DNA from: Lingula anatina
Taxonomy: Eukaryota > Brachiopoda > Lingulata > Lingulida > Lingulidae
Direction: 5' to 3'
Assembly (NCBI RefSeq): GCF_001039355.2
Contig: NW_019776074.1
Location: 22,514-86,513 of the forward strand
Length of the DNA stretch: 64,000 bases
The position numbers and the translations under genes were made by a program. A model generated the notes under the pieces. It saw nothing but the letters and a program-made list of their open reading frames with translations. It ran no database searches and had not been told where the DNA came from. Of this stretch, positions 50,901 to 61,124 are shown in pieces (positions within the stretch are counted from its first letter, which is position 1; the number at the start of each line of letters is the position of its first letter).

Positions 50901-53900
50901 TACCATGACGTTTTGTGGTTGTATAAACGTTATGATAATGTTATAATGACTTTCTGTGTTTGCTGGGCAATCGGTTCATATCATTCCGTACCGAGGACAG
51001 CCCCGTATTTATAGGATCATCTCCAGTAAAGGCGTCTCTGGCTGCTTGGATGACGTCCTCTAAAATATCTTTACCAAGCTTTGTGACCTCTTCGAAGGAC
51101 AGGCTGAAAAATTCAAACTTTATTTTCGATAACAGATTTCTTTAACCAAAAGTCAAACACCAGCAGTCCACAAAATGAGATAAATCTGCCCATTTAACAA
51201 AACGACGAGGAACACTGATACAGTATATGACTAGTAGATTATTTATCTTAAATTATTTTATTGAAATTTAGATCAAAAGGTGAGTCGTAAAGTACTTCCA
51301 GAAATATATTATTTTTTAATACTTTTGTACTGATATCTTTCGTGGCTGTTTCTCTGGGATATAAGTAATTAACTTTCTTAGTATGCCTATAATGTGTCTA
51401 CTACACGTATATAAGTTTATAATTGAACAGCAGGATAAACAAAGATAAAGATGGCGCTTACCCGTACGCTGCTTTCGACACATTTGGAATAATGATATTC
51501 TTAAGATGGGGTACCCTGAAATAAATTCACTTGAGCTGAATATTTAAAGGTACTTAAATGTACCGATGATGTTCAAAACATGGTAATTGGAAACTGAATT
51601 AGCTAGCAACTTTGAGTACGGATTTTAGATCTTCGTAAGTATGTGTTGCGACTACAATTGCGCCTCTGATTGTGCCTTTAAGGATACAGCTATCGAAATG
51701 GGGTCAGACAGATTTCTGGCAGATCTCAGACAGAGGTCAGAAAGAGGTCAAGAAAAGGTTAGATATAGGCCAGGGAGAGATCAAGTAGAGGTCAGGAAGA
51801 TGCCAGGAAACACCTGCACACCCATTTGGTTTTACTTTTAGGTTTACAGTAGGTTTTACACCGTTTTGCATTTACTTTGACAAGATAAGGCAATTTTTCG
51901 GATCAGTAGTGACACATTAACTTGGTACAAGCTTATTACAGCAATCAGCTCGCCATAGAGATCGAGCCAATCTGGTTTACTTAACATCAGAAGTACAGTG
52001 GCGTGTCGCGGTCACAGTGTGGGGTCATAAGATTTCTTTTTCACATTGACTGTTATCACAGCAAGGTGCTAAGTTTACCCGTCACAACTGGGATAGGACT
52101 ACACCCCATGGTTCTACCTTTTAGACTGTATGTTTCTTCCGCCAAATGTCTCCAAGTCTGGTATAAGTTCCTTCAAAGCAGCGACATTTGTTCCGGCCTC
52201 ATTTTCTATAATCACCAGTGTTTTTGACTTTAACTGAAATAAGGAATCGATGCCATGGGTTCTATGACAAATGCCTTTTTTTCGAATTTTATACATTACT
52301 CAACAAAAATACAAGTTTGACTGTCTCAGTCGATAGTGTCAGAATCATGACAATGCAAAAATTGTCAGTTTTTGTGAACATATTCAAAACCTTAAAAATA
52401 TCGATTGCTTTGAAATAACACACCTCTGCATTGGAATTTACGCTTTAACATATTTTGTCGCAATACATACTTGATTAAGAGCTATGTCTAGGAATTTTGA
52501 ACGTGGTCGGTACGCATACGCCGGCTAAAATGAAAAGACATGAAGTCTCATCGATGTATAACGTCGGTGTATTATTTTGGAACATAAGGTCACATCGGCA
52601 GATCTTACATGATAAGATGAATGTATGACACACGTGTTCTATTTCATTTGTTTTTTAAAGACCTGAAGGCTCTACTGTTTCCCAACACAGGCTTCAAACA
52701 ACTACGCATGCGCGAAAAGTGCGCTGTTTGAGAAGTTGGTGAAATTGACAAAGCCTGCCGGTGTTTACCGTCTGGTTGATTTAATTTCATTTGCTCTCTG
52801 GTGTCTTTTTGAAAATTTATATTAGAAATGTTCGAGTGATTTTATCTTGTAAAAAGTAAATCCGTCGGAATTCCTTAGAATAACATTTATTTTACCTTCA
52901 TTTTAAAGGGATTCCCATTGTATTTATAGTGTTATACATGTATGTGGCCCCAATTGGGATTTTTCACCCCTCCCCCACTCTTGATTAATAAAATTCTTCA
53001 TGGGCCAGATTGAAATTGATATTGCAAAATACATTCTAAATCGTAGGAAGCTTAATTGCAGATAATGCTGCGAGGACATTCTTGTGCAAGGGCGAACTTG
53101 GCCAATATAATTTCTTTTACTTTCTCCCGGTTTCTCCCGGTTTTGGAGCGCCTGTTCTAATTTTTGAAAGCGAGGCAATGGAACCAAACAATACGATGCA
53201 ATATGTAATCTCGTAAAATTTGCTATTTTTAAGTAAAGACCATAGCATGGAGTACATTGAAATGCGACTCGTTTATTATTATGATCTTCAATAATAGATA
53301 ATATAAAATATGCTATATAATAAGTTCTTGTTCCCGGCCTATTTATGAACTTAATTTAATCTTTTTAATATTTGGAGATTAAAAACACAAAAGTTGTCTG
53401 GTTTCATATCGAGGCACCACATATTGTTCGTTTGCTCTGTTTCCCTATTTTTTGTTTCAATGGAAAACCAATGGATCGCCAGAGGGGCTTTAACATGACA
53501 ACAGAAACAACTGTCATACTTTTGTAATTCCTTTGAAAATGCATTTCAATATAATTTTCTATGCTTTGTGTTTTTGCTGCTAAAATTGCATATAATTTGA
53601 GATAATATAACGTAATTACCGCGTTAAAGACAACGCCAATTTGTGCTGCAGCATATACCATATATACATATGAAGCGTCCGGAACACTTGTAATGGTGAG
53701 AAAATCTCCCTTCTTCATCCCTAGTGCCAGCAGTCCTTTGGCGAGTTCTGTGCTCTGAAAACCAATCAGTTCAGGTTAGCTTTATTCTTGCCGGGTAAAC
53801 ACAGTGATTAAGCTCTGACTATTACATAATGGCAACTGTGTGACACGCGTCGTCTACAATAGGTATGCATGCATCAGTTATTCTGATTTTGATTTCAGTA

Positions 53901-55614
53901 CCTGTCAGTACCTACTGTGTATTAACAACTCACAGACCTGCCTGGCAGCGTCCGTAATACTTGTCATGGTAGTAAAACGACTCTTTTTCAAAACCTTGGA
54001 CGAACATAATTTCATCAGTTACTCTAAGGGCTCTGACACTATCGTTCTACGTAGAAGGACCTAACTCTCGCTGAATTCAATCAGGTGTTCAGATTAGCTA
54101 ACGTCCTCTCGTTTCCAACGTAAGACGTACATGTATAATCACCTGATTTTCTGTTTCTTTTTTCAATTTAACTTTATTCGATCAGCGAAAAAAGAAAATC
54201 TATATAAATGAAATATTTAAACAAATAATCAAAAATTAAATGCATATGTATATAATAATCCGTGCTTATCTGTTGCATTTAACGAGAGTTCCCGCAGAGT
54301 TGGTTTGCTCTACGGAGAACGATTGTTTCATGGGGGATGAGCCCTAATCCTTGGAATGTGTTGTCCGTGTAGTTTTCTGTGTAGTATTTCTTATAACAAC
54401 TGATCTTAGACATGCAACTACATGCCTTGGTATTCCTTGAAAACGCATCTTCAGAAACAACGTCTGCCATACATTGATGGACATACATGTACGACAAATA
54501 ATACATGTACGATACAATCTCATCAGGTTCACTGGCCACTGNATCTCATCAGGTTCACTGGCGGCGGTTTTGTTTCATGTATATATTCATTTATATTCTA
54601 GGTGTTGCTGATGGTGCACACATGGGCTTCAACCCCAACTTTTTCGCAAAGTCATATTGCCAAAACAATAATCGCCCTTGTGCAAAGTTTGCATGCTTCT
54701 TTGAAAAGATAATCAGTGAAACAACCTTTTCATTGCATATAATGCTCGTTAGACATTTAAATATATAAACATTTTTTTACAAAATGATCAACACTTAATC
54801 TACAATATATATAAACAGTGCATGTGCACTGCTTGTCCTTCCCCGGGGCAAACCTGCACTCCACTCTTATCTCTAACGTGACACGTATCTGACCCTCCCT
54901 CTGTCAATTGGAGAAGTCACGTTATGGGCTAGTCCGCCCCTTTTCGTGGTCCCCCGTTCCACCTTTAGACATATATATTTTTATATGTATGCTTGTATGA
55001 ATGTATGTATGTATGTGTGTGTGCGTGTGTGTTTGTGTTTGTGAGTATGTGTGTGCTTGTGAGTGTGTGTATGTGTGTGCGCCTGTGTGTGTTTGTGAGA
55101 GTGTGTATGTGTGTGTGCGTGTGTGTGCGTNNNNNNNNNNNNNNNNNNNNNNNNNNNNNNNNNNNNNNNNNNNNNNNNNNNNNNNNNNNNNNNNNNNNNN
55201 NNNNNNNNNNNNNNNNNNNNNNNNNNNNNNNNNNNNNNNNNNNNNNNNNNNNNNNNNNNNNNNNNNNNNNNNNNNNNNNNNNNNNNNNNNNNNNNNNNNN
55301 NNNNNNNNNNNNNNNNNNNNNNNNNNNNNNNNNNNNNNNNNNNNNNNNNNNNNNNNNNNNNNNNNNNNNNNNNNNNNNNNNNNNNNNNNNNNNNNNNNNN
55401 NNNNNNNNNNNNNNNNNNNNNNNNNNNNNNNNNNNNNNNNNNNNNNNNNNNNNNNNNNNNNNNNNNNNNNNNNNNNNNNNNNNNNNNNNNNNNNNNNNNN
55501 NNNNNNNNNNNNNNNNNNNNNNNNNNNNNNNNNNNNNNNNNNNNNNNNNNNNNNNNNNNTTGTGTGTGTGTGCGTTTGTGTGTGTGTTTGTGAGTGTGTG
55601 AATGTGCGTGCGCG

Positions 55615-55645
<31 letters not shown>

Positions 55646-56343
55646 AACAACGGTGACTCTGATGGAGAAAACAACACTTTCATTCTAATGTAATTACTAA
55701 ACCTCTGTCAAAATAACCAAAGGTAGATGAGATAGATTTTTTTACTAATCGTGTAAGATCGCATTCACAACGAGTTGAGCTAGGCTTTACAAATCCTAGG
55801 TACTAAATATGGTGGACGTACATGAAAGAAAAACCGCCTAATCTTTTAATAGCTTCTCCGCCTCTCACACGCCTCCCCATGTGTCGTCCCAATGGAGCAG
55901 AAATTTAATGACTGTACCCCCGCAGGGACGACGCAAGTTTTCAGTTGTTTCTGTTACTCAGTTTATCGAGTAAAATGCACAAAAAAAGAAAAATATATAC
56001 TTCTTTTGGATTTTAGTATGTGTGTCAACTTCCCCCTCGGGGTGCACAAATTTGACCCAGGGTGGTAATTTAAAAAAATGAATTAACTCTTAGATCGCTA
56101 ACATCCCCCTTCCACCTAACTCGGTTCTGGACCAGTCTTTTCACTATGCACGAACATACCTTGTCACATATCATTTTATAGGTGAGATCTTGGCTAAACT
56201 GCGGCAACCTGATGGCTACCCTGTCCGGCTTTTCCCTGGCCGCTTCCTGCAGGCATTCCCACACCGTGCGTCCCACTAGAGGCTCGCTGCTGGCCCCGTG
56301 GATGTAACTGTTCTTTAACGGTTCGTTTGGAGGCGTGGCATCG
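43986..56343 (-). CDS. ACSF2-like acyl-CoA synthetase, tandem copy A (5' partial)
   Basis: Sixteen exons in matching phase: 56160-56343, 53620-53754, 52118-52233, 51462-51515, 50992-51103, 50682-50777, 50031-50227, 49119-49216, 48734-48804, 47949-48056, 47466-47614, 46803-46950, 46172-46230, 45393-45450, 44503-44574, 43986-44069 (TAA). They give about 579 residues. The start SYIHGASSEPLVGRTV, then SSGSTGVPK (adenylate loop), VALGTTE, GWYHTG-D and VYPAAIE follow the order of ACSF2, a mitochondrial medium-chain fatty-acid CoA ligase. Odd points: the loop Gly becomes Cys (PKC), the PLYHCLG region reads PVDDELV, the GR-x-KD hinge reads GRKFH, and the final GK motif reads QKVSK. No exon was found for the expected 17-18 residues (NPxYxxxELEYxL) between 53620 and 52233. 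The ATG exon was not found: the frame upstream of 56343 begins with GTG, and the T-rich tract there looks like an acceptor. Function may be altered. Confidence 0.85.
45881..46054. mobile_element. TA-flanked MITE with ~50-bp inverted ends (copy A intron)
   Basis: The ends GGCCCCATTCAGAATAG.. and ..CTATTCTGAAAAGGGC are inverted repeats extending to ATATGGCG/CGCCATAT, about 50 bp each. TATA flanks both sides (45877-45880 and 46055-46058), consistent with a TA or TATA target duplication. The orthologous position in copy B (61472-61644) carries the same element, so it inserted before the gene duplication. Confidence 0.75.
47099..47415. repeat. 30-bp minisatellite in copy A intron
   Basis: About ten units of roughly 30 bp, consensus TGTTGTCACAACTATCACAC followed by TCACCCAGTG. 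Because 30 is a multiple of three, the array is open in several frames, but it lies in the intron just downstream of the 47466-47614 exon. A homologous array is at 62712-63011. Confidence 0.9.
47883..47948. repeat. (CT)n(AC)n microsatellite abutting exon 47949-48056
   Basis: About 14 CT units and 19 AC units end exactly at the exon border. On the minus strand the exon's splice donor is the first GT of a (GT)n(AG)n run. Confidence 0.95.
51723..51805. promoter_or_regulatory. 11-bp tandem array of AGGTCA half-sites (DR5 spacing)
   Basis: Half-sites or close variants start every 11 bp: AGGTCA 51734, AGGTCA 51745, AGGTTA 51756, AGGCCA 51767, AGATCA 51778, AGGTCA 51789, with degenerate units at both edges. 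Spacing is five bases each time, the DR5 arrangement recognised by retinoid-type nuclear receptor dimers. It sits in the copy A intron between exons 51462-51515 and 52118-52233. The array is seen directly; receptor binding is inference, and a plain minisatellite is the alternative. Confidence 0.5.
52703..52714. promoter_or_regulatory. NRF1-like palindrome in copy A intron
   Basis: TACGCATGCGCG matches the palindromic NRF1 consensus (YGCGCAYGCGYR on the minus strand). It is one of few CpG-dense spots here. It could mark an internal promoter, but no transcript evidence is visible. Confidence 0.2.
53947..53991 (-). pseudogene. Ghost duplicate of the second synthetase exon
   Basis: On the minus strand this 45-bp stretch matches part of exon 53620-53754 at 34 of 45 positions by hand count, without gaps. 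The exon codes MKKGDFLTITSVPDA; the ghost reads LKKSRFTTMTSITDA. It lies about 190 bp upstream in the same intron and lacks the rest of the exon. It is probably a decayed tandem exon duplication. Confidence 0.55.
54521..54562. repeat. Short duplicate across a single N
   Basis: ATCTCATCAGGTTCACTGGC occurs immediately before and immediately after the single N at 54542. As at 5237, this looks like an unmerged contig overlap, not biology. Confidence 0.75.
55000..55646. repeat. GT-rich satellite with 429-base assembly gap
   Basis: Irregular GT repeats with TTTGTGT and GTGAGTG variants flank a gap of N at 55131-55559. The long reading frames across this region are artefacts of the repeat. The tract lies in the copy A intron between exons 53620-53754 and 56160-56343. 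Confidence 0.9.
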
Positions 56344-56436
56344 CTGGATACAGAGGTGAAAAAGAATAATATGAAGTATACTGCAAACACCGATTCTTAA
56401 GTAAATAAACAATTGAACCAACCGACAGACAGACCA

Positions 56437-56474
<38 letters not shown>

Positions 56475-56619
56475 GGACAAATACTATACCCTGGGTTTTC
56501 AACGATTGACTTCCACATCCTTCTATCGCTATGCCAGACAGACGTACTGAATAGACACTGACACAAATACACTCTATACACACCGATATAATAAATATAG
56601 TTTATAAATAAAAGTTATC

Positions 56620-57195
56620 TATGATCTCTCACTCCTGATTGGTGGATTCTTGTCTTTATCCGGAATGACTTGACAGTCACTGGTTTATATAAGTATATAT
56701 AAGTTTATATATGTAAGGTTTTTACGAAAAGCCGTGGAAGGCAAAAATAAACACTTGCGAGATTTTCAAACCCATGGAGTGCACCTTTCACGATCACCTG
56801 TTAATAAATATATAATTTCACTTGTTTGATGGGCCTTAGCCTAAGATGACTGGATTTTAGAAAGCCATATAGCCCCAGGTCTTGGAAAATGTCTGTGTTA
56901 CGCACAAGCCCTGAGAGACTGTGTCATGTGAGTTGGGAGGATATTTTTGTACATGTGGGTTACAAAAATAAACATACACCCAACCGATCTTATCTCTGTC
57001 ATTACGTCCTACTTAGGCTGCTTGTCCCTGCTTTGTCTTGTCTTTATTTTGGACGGCATTTATTCCATTTGTTTCTCTAACCTGGGTTTTAAAGCGATAA
57101 AAACGTCTACCACTGCGGTTTACTATATGACCTCTCACTCCTGATTGGTGGATCCTTGTCTTTATCCAGAATGACTTGACAGTCACTGGTTTATA
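56620..57195. mobile_element. Repeat element bounded by 70-bp direct repeats
   Basis: Near-identical 70-bp direct repeats (56620-56689 and 57126-57195, sharing CTCTCACTCCTGATTGGTGG) flank a 416-bp core at 56711-57126. The core recurs alone at 58173-58585 at high identity. The arrangement resembles a small non-autonomous element with terminal direct repeats, but no primer-binding site or coding region was identified. A partial tandem duplication is the alternative. Confidence 0.55.
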
Positions 57196-58172
57196 CTTAT
57201 CCGCAGCCCTTGATAACGGTCGAAAAAAAATTTTGAAACCCCATACGTAATGTCATATAAATTTTAATGCAAACAGTATTTATGTCTCCTCATTAATAGC
57301 ATATTCACAAAATTGTATTCATATTGTCATTTCCATCCACACAAGTGGAAGCATATGTTACAGTGAAATAATTTAAACTAAACTAAACATTAACCCAAGC
57401 CAAAGGATAAGTAAATGACAAATACAGATATACATGTATAGTGTACGAAATTTGGCCGGTATCGGCCACTTTTATTGAAAAGTCCGTCTATAAAAGGATG
57501 GTGTTAGATATTATATAGCATTAAATAATGTTAATTAGTTAAAATTACGTAATGTTATCTCTTAAAAATAAATATCAAAACAAATAGTGCAAATATTTTC
57601 ATTTGTGGGGTTGCAAAGAGGCCAACAATTGCAACCAGAAAAAAGAATGGAAAATAAAAACCAAAATAGCATAAGCCGAAATAATGCAAGCCAAAATATA
57701 TTCATGTTATTATGCATGTATATATATACAAACAAAAGCCAAATGAGTTATGTGCCAAAATTATACAGCCGAAAAGAAGTCGAAAGATAGTTGAATGTGA
57801 ACCAAATATATAATAACAACATGAGCCTAAATAAATATCTTGCCGAAATTGGGGTAAGGATGCTAGTAGGCTGACAAAGTGAAACAAATTCCTTTATTTA
57901 AGGGCAACTCCTTGAGATCTTCCCTCCAAATGGATTTTGCCGGGAAAATAACCAATTTTCTCTTACTCACGGATCTTATATCAATCCCTCTCTGCACTTG
58001 AATTCGATCTTAAATTTTAATTTTAATTTTAAAATATTATAGAGGTTGATTTAGTTTAGAATTTCCGACCAGTCATTATAACCAGCGAACATCTTCTTAA
58101 GCTCCCACAGAAGTATTAACATCAGGTACGCTCCAAAAAAATTGTTTAAGGGGTTTAATCGATTTTAAGGTT

Positions 58173-58579
58173 TATGTAAAGTTTTTACGAAAAACCGTGG
58201 AAGGCAAAAATAGACACTTGCGAGATTTTCAAACCCATGGAGTGCACCTTTCATGATCACCTGTTAATAAATATATATTTTCACTTGTTTGATGGGCCTT
58301 AGCCTAAGATGACTGGATTTTAGAAAGCCAGATAGCCCCAGGTCTTGGAAAATGTCCGTTTTACGCACATGACTGTGTCATGTGAGTTGGGAGGATATTT
58401 TTGTACATGTGGGTTACAAAGATAAACATACACCCAACCGATCTTATCTCTGTCATTACGTCCCACGTAGGCTGCCTGTCACCGCCTTGTCTTTGACCTT
58501 ATTTTGGACGGCATTTTTGTTCCATTTGTTTCTCTAACCTTATAATTTCAAAGCGATAAAAATGTCTCCAACTGTGGTT

Positions 58580-58585
<6 letters not shown>
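58173..58585. repeat. Second copy of the 416-bp core repeat
   Basis: Matches 56711-57126 closely over its whole length, including TTTACGAAAA and the stretch around CCATGGAGTGCACC. It runs directly into a TA microsatellite and lacks the flanking 70-bp direct repeats. Confidence 0.85.

Positions 58586-58657
<72 letters not shown>
58583..58657. repeat. (TA)n microsatellite
   Basis: About 37 TA units, seen directly. Confidence 0.95.
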
Positions 58658-58661
<4 letters not shown>

Positions 58662-58666
58662 AGTGG

Positions 58667-58720
58667 GTCGCCATATTTGACCCTTTGACAAGTTAGTCCC
58701 CTATTCTATGGTAATGGGGC
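58667..58720. mobile_element. Half copy of the TA-flanked MITE
   Basis: GTCGCCATATTTGACCC through CCCCTATTCTATGG matches one inverted end of the element at 45881-46054. The other end is missing; the TA run lies in its place. Confidence 0.5.
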
Positions 58721-58760
58721 CCAAGAAGCTCATCCTATCTCGTTTGAGATGCTTTATCAA

Positions 58761-58783
58761 GTGTACAGTGTACAGTGTACAGT
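58761..58783. repeat. Short tandem repeat (GTGTACA)n
   Basis: Three adjacent copies of the 8-bp unit GTGTACAGT-like sequence, seen directly. No function is evident. Confidence 0.6.
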
Positions 58784-59547
58784 GATGCAACAAAACAGAC
58801 TTATTTATATGCACCCTTATTTTCAACTTTGTAAATAACACAGGGCCTACAGAAAGGTTTTGGTTATTAATTCCATTAATATCATGTATTAATTGTTTCG
58901 CAAGTGGTAGACTTAGTGTAGAAAATAGTGTTCCGTTTGTTTAGGTTTGTCTTTTCTCCAATTGTTGGAGTGGCAAAGGGGTCAGAGTTAGTCCGCCTGT
59001 TGATTTGAAGATTATCACGCGTATATAAGTACATGCTGTATAATAGTATTACAGTAGATGGCGACAGTGTATAAATTGTATCGAGTTGACAACAGCCCGG
59101 CAGCCATGACACATAACAATCTGTGATTACGGTATACCCGAGCAAACAAAATATTCAACAAAATGAAATTGAAACATTCTTTTCTTTCACAATAATGAAC
59201 CCGTTAAAAGACACAGAAACCTAAAGACCATTTAAACCTTTACAATCACAGCAAGAATTTCATTTACGTTTTTTTACGTACACATTTTGGTTCATTTAAC
59301 AAAATAAGTGCCACATGTTCTGATAGTTCTTTCTTAAGATCCTGCCATTCTTATAAAATTCATTTTGAAAAAGGTGAAAGATGTCATGTCATTGGACATT
59401 TTAATCAATTAAAAGCAAACACAATGTATCAAGAATTTTTACCCCTTTATGCAAATTCATCGAGGCCTTTCGCCATATAAAACTGTTATTTGTACTTCAG
59501 AAACGTCAATTACATCAACATTATCCCGATAAATGTTGTTGTTGTTG

Positions 59548-59549
<2 letters not shown>

Positions 59550-59594
<45 letters not shown>
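59550..59594. repeat. (ATT)n microsatellite
   Basis: About 15 ATT units preceded by four GTT units, 140 bp downstream of the copy B stop codon. Confidence 0.95.
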
Positions 59595-59734
59595 CCCTTT
59601 TTTCTTTTCTGTTTATATAAGCACAAATCGATATTGGTCACTGGAAACTTTCAATCTCGTCTCGCGAGAAATCTCGCAAATGTCAGAAGTCCCGGATGTG
59701 AAACAATTCCAGGCCTGTCTTGTCGCCACTGTTT

Positions 59735-61088
59735 TCACTGGTTCATCTCACTCAACTTCAATTTACCGGAATCCAGGAGGATATTCTTGGCACTTTTCAG
59801 GAGTTCTTCTTTGGATACCTGAAGGGACAGAATTATCGATACTCTGACACATGTAAGACGTACATAATAACATAATAACAGTTCACGTGAACAGATCCAT
59901 TGCCCCTTTATTCTTTACGAAAAAAACATCCAAGGTCACAAATACCATAAATATATATATACATGTACATATAAGTGGCAAATGGGCGTTAGGCAAGCAA
60001 AATGACGGGTAAATAATCATATTTATTATTTATGCATTAATAAGGTGAGAAAAAAAACTCTTGACGAGTTGACACACACAAACACGCACACTTTTTTTAA
60101 ATAACTAAAACTCACAGCCTCTTTTAAACATCATTCTCTGGCCTCACCTTCTGCCTGATCCCCACCCTGGGGAACGTCTCCATGACGACATAGTGGTCAG
60201 GCCACATGTGATCCAACAGCTGAAATGAGGAATTACGGGCTGTTATATCCATAGTATAGTAAGCAGAAAGCACGAACACAAACCATATATAGACTAAATG
60301 ACGTCATATGGCGATCGTTACCTCTCACTTGGCCCTATTCTTCGATCTGTTCGATCTGTTTATTACGTTCGGCCACATTTAATCCAACAGTTAAAAACAA
60401 CAGGAGAGAAGAACCATGAGTGTGGCGTCAAATATGGGGTGTTCACACCCAGCCTAACTTGATCCGAAATTAAATGACGTCACCACATGGACAGATAACA
60501 CCACAAATTATACAGTGTCGTACAGTGTTCAATCCCACGTTAAGCATCTGAATTCTTGGTGACGTCATAAGGCTGGTGTTCTACCTGTCCCAGATAGGCC
60601 TCATGTGAACGTGTTATGAGGCATGCGTTAGATGTTTAAAGATTCTTAAAGTATAATCAACAAAGGGACCGACTAAGACCCCCTTCTCATAAAGGTCATA
60701 AAGACACCAGCGATCTACGTGCATGGATAGACTCAACTCAGTGGGGGACTCTTGCTAAATGCAATCAGCACAATTGAATGACATGCCTCCTTTTGTTTCT
60801 TAAGTGCTCGTAAAATCACCAGCTTTTTTACTCTTACTGAGGTCATAATTCATTGTATTTTACGTAACTCACTGGATTTTCCACCATAATGGCTCATACT
60901 CACCTCGCTCTGGCAATGAGATCGCAGCTCACCTTCTGTTATATTTTGGCCCTGGATAGGTCTGGAGAAATATAAGAGAAAACGTTTTATAAATATATCA
61001 AGCATGTTTTTTCACACAGGCACCCACGCACACATTCATTCATCTTCTTACATTTTACATCTTCTTTTTACACATTTGAGCGCACCCA

Positions 61089-61124
<36 letters not shown>

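Larger units (their letters stand above)
56344..59734. other. Region between the tandem synthetase copies
   Basis: It should contain the first exon and promoter of copy A and the 3' flank of copy B, but I could not recognise an ATG exon ending in splice phase 2. It is dominated by dispersed and simple repeats. TTTATT at 59548-59553 (AATAAA on the minus strand) may serve copy B. Confidence 0.4.

Noticed and set aside
54922-55693. Long open frames across the GT-rich satellite and N gap
   Set aside because: They are readings of GT/CA repeats and unknown bases; no coding evidence exists.
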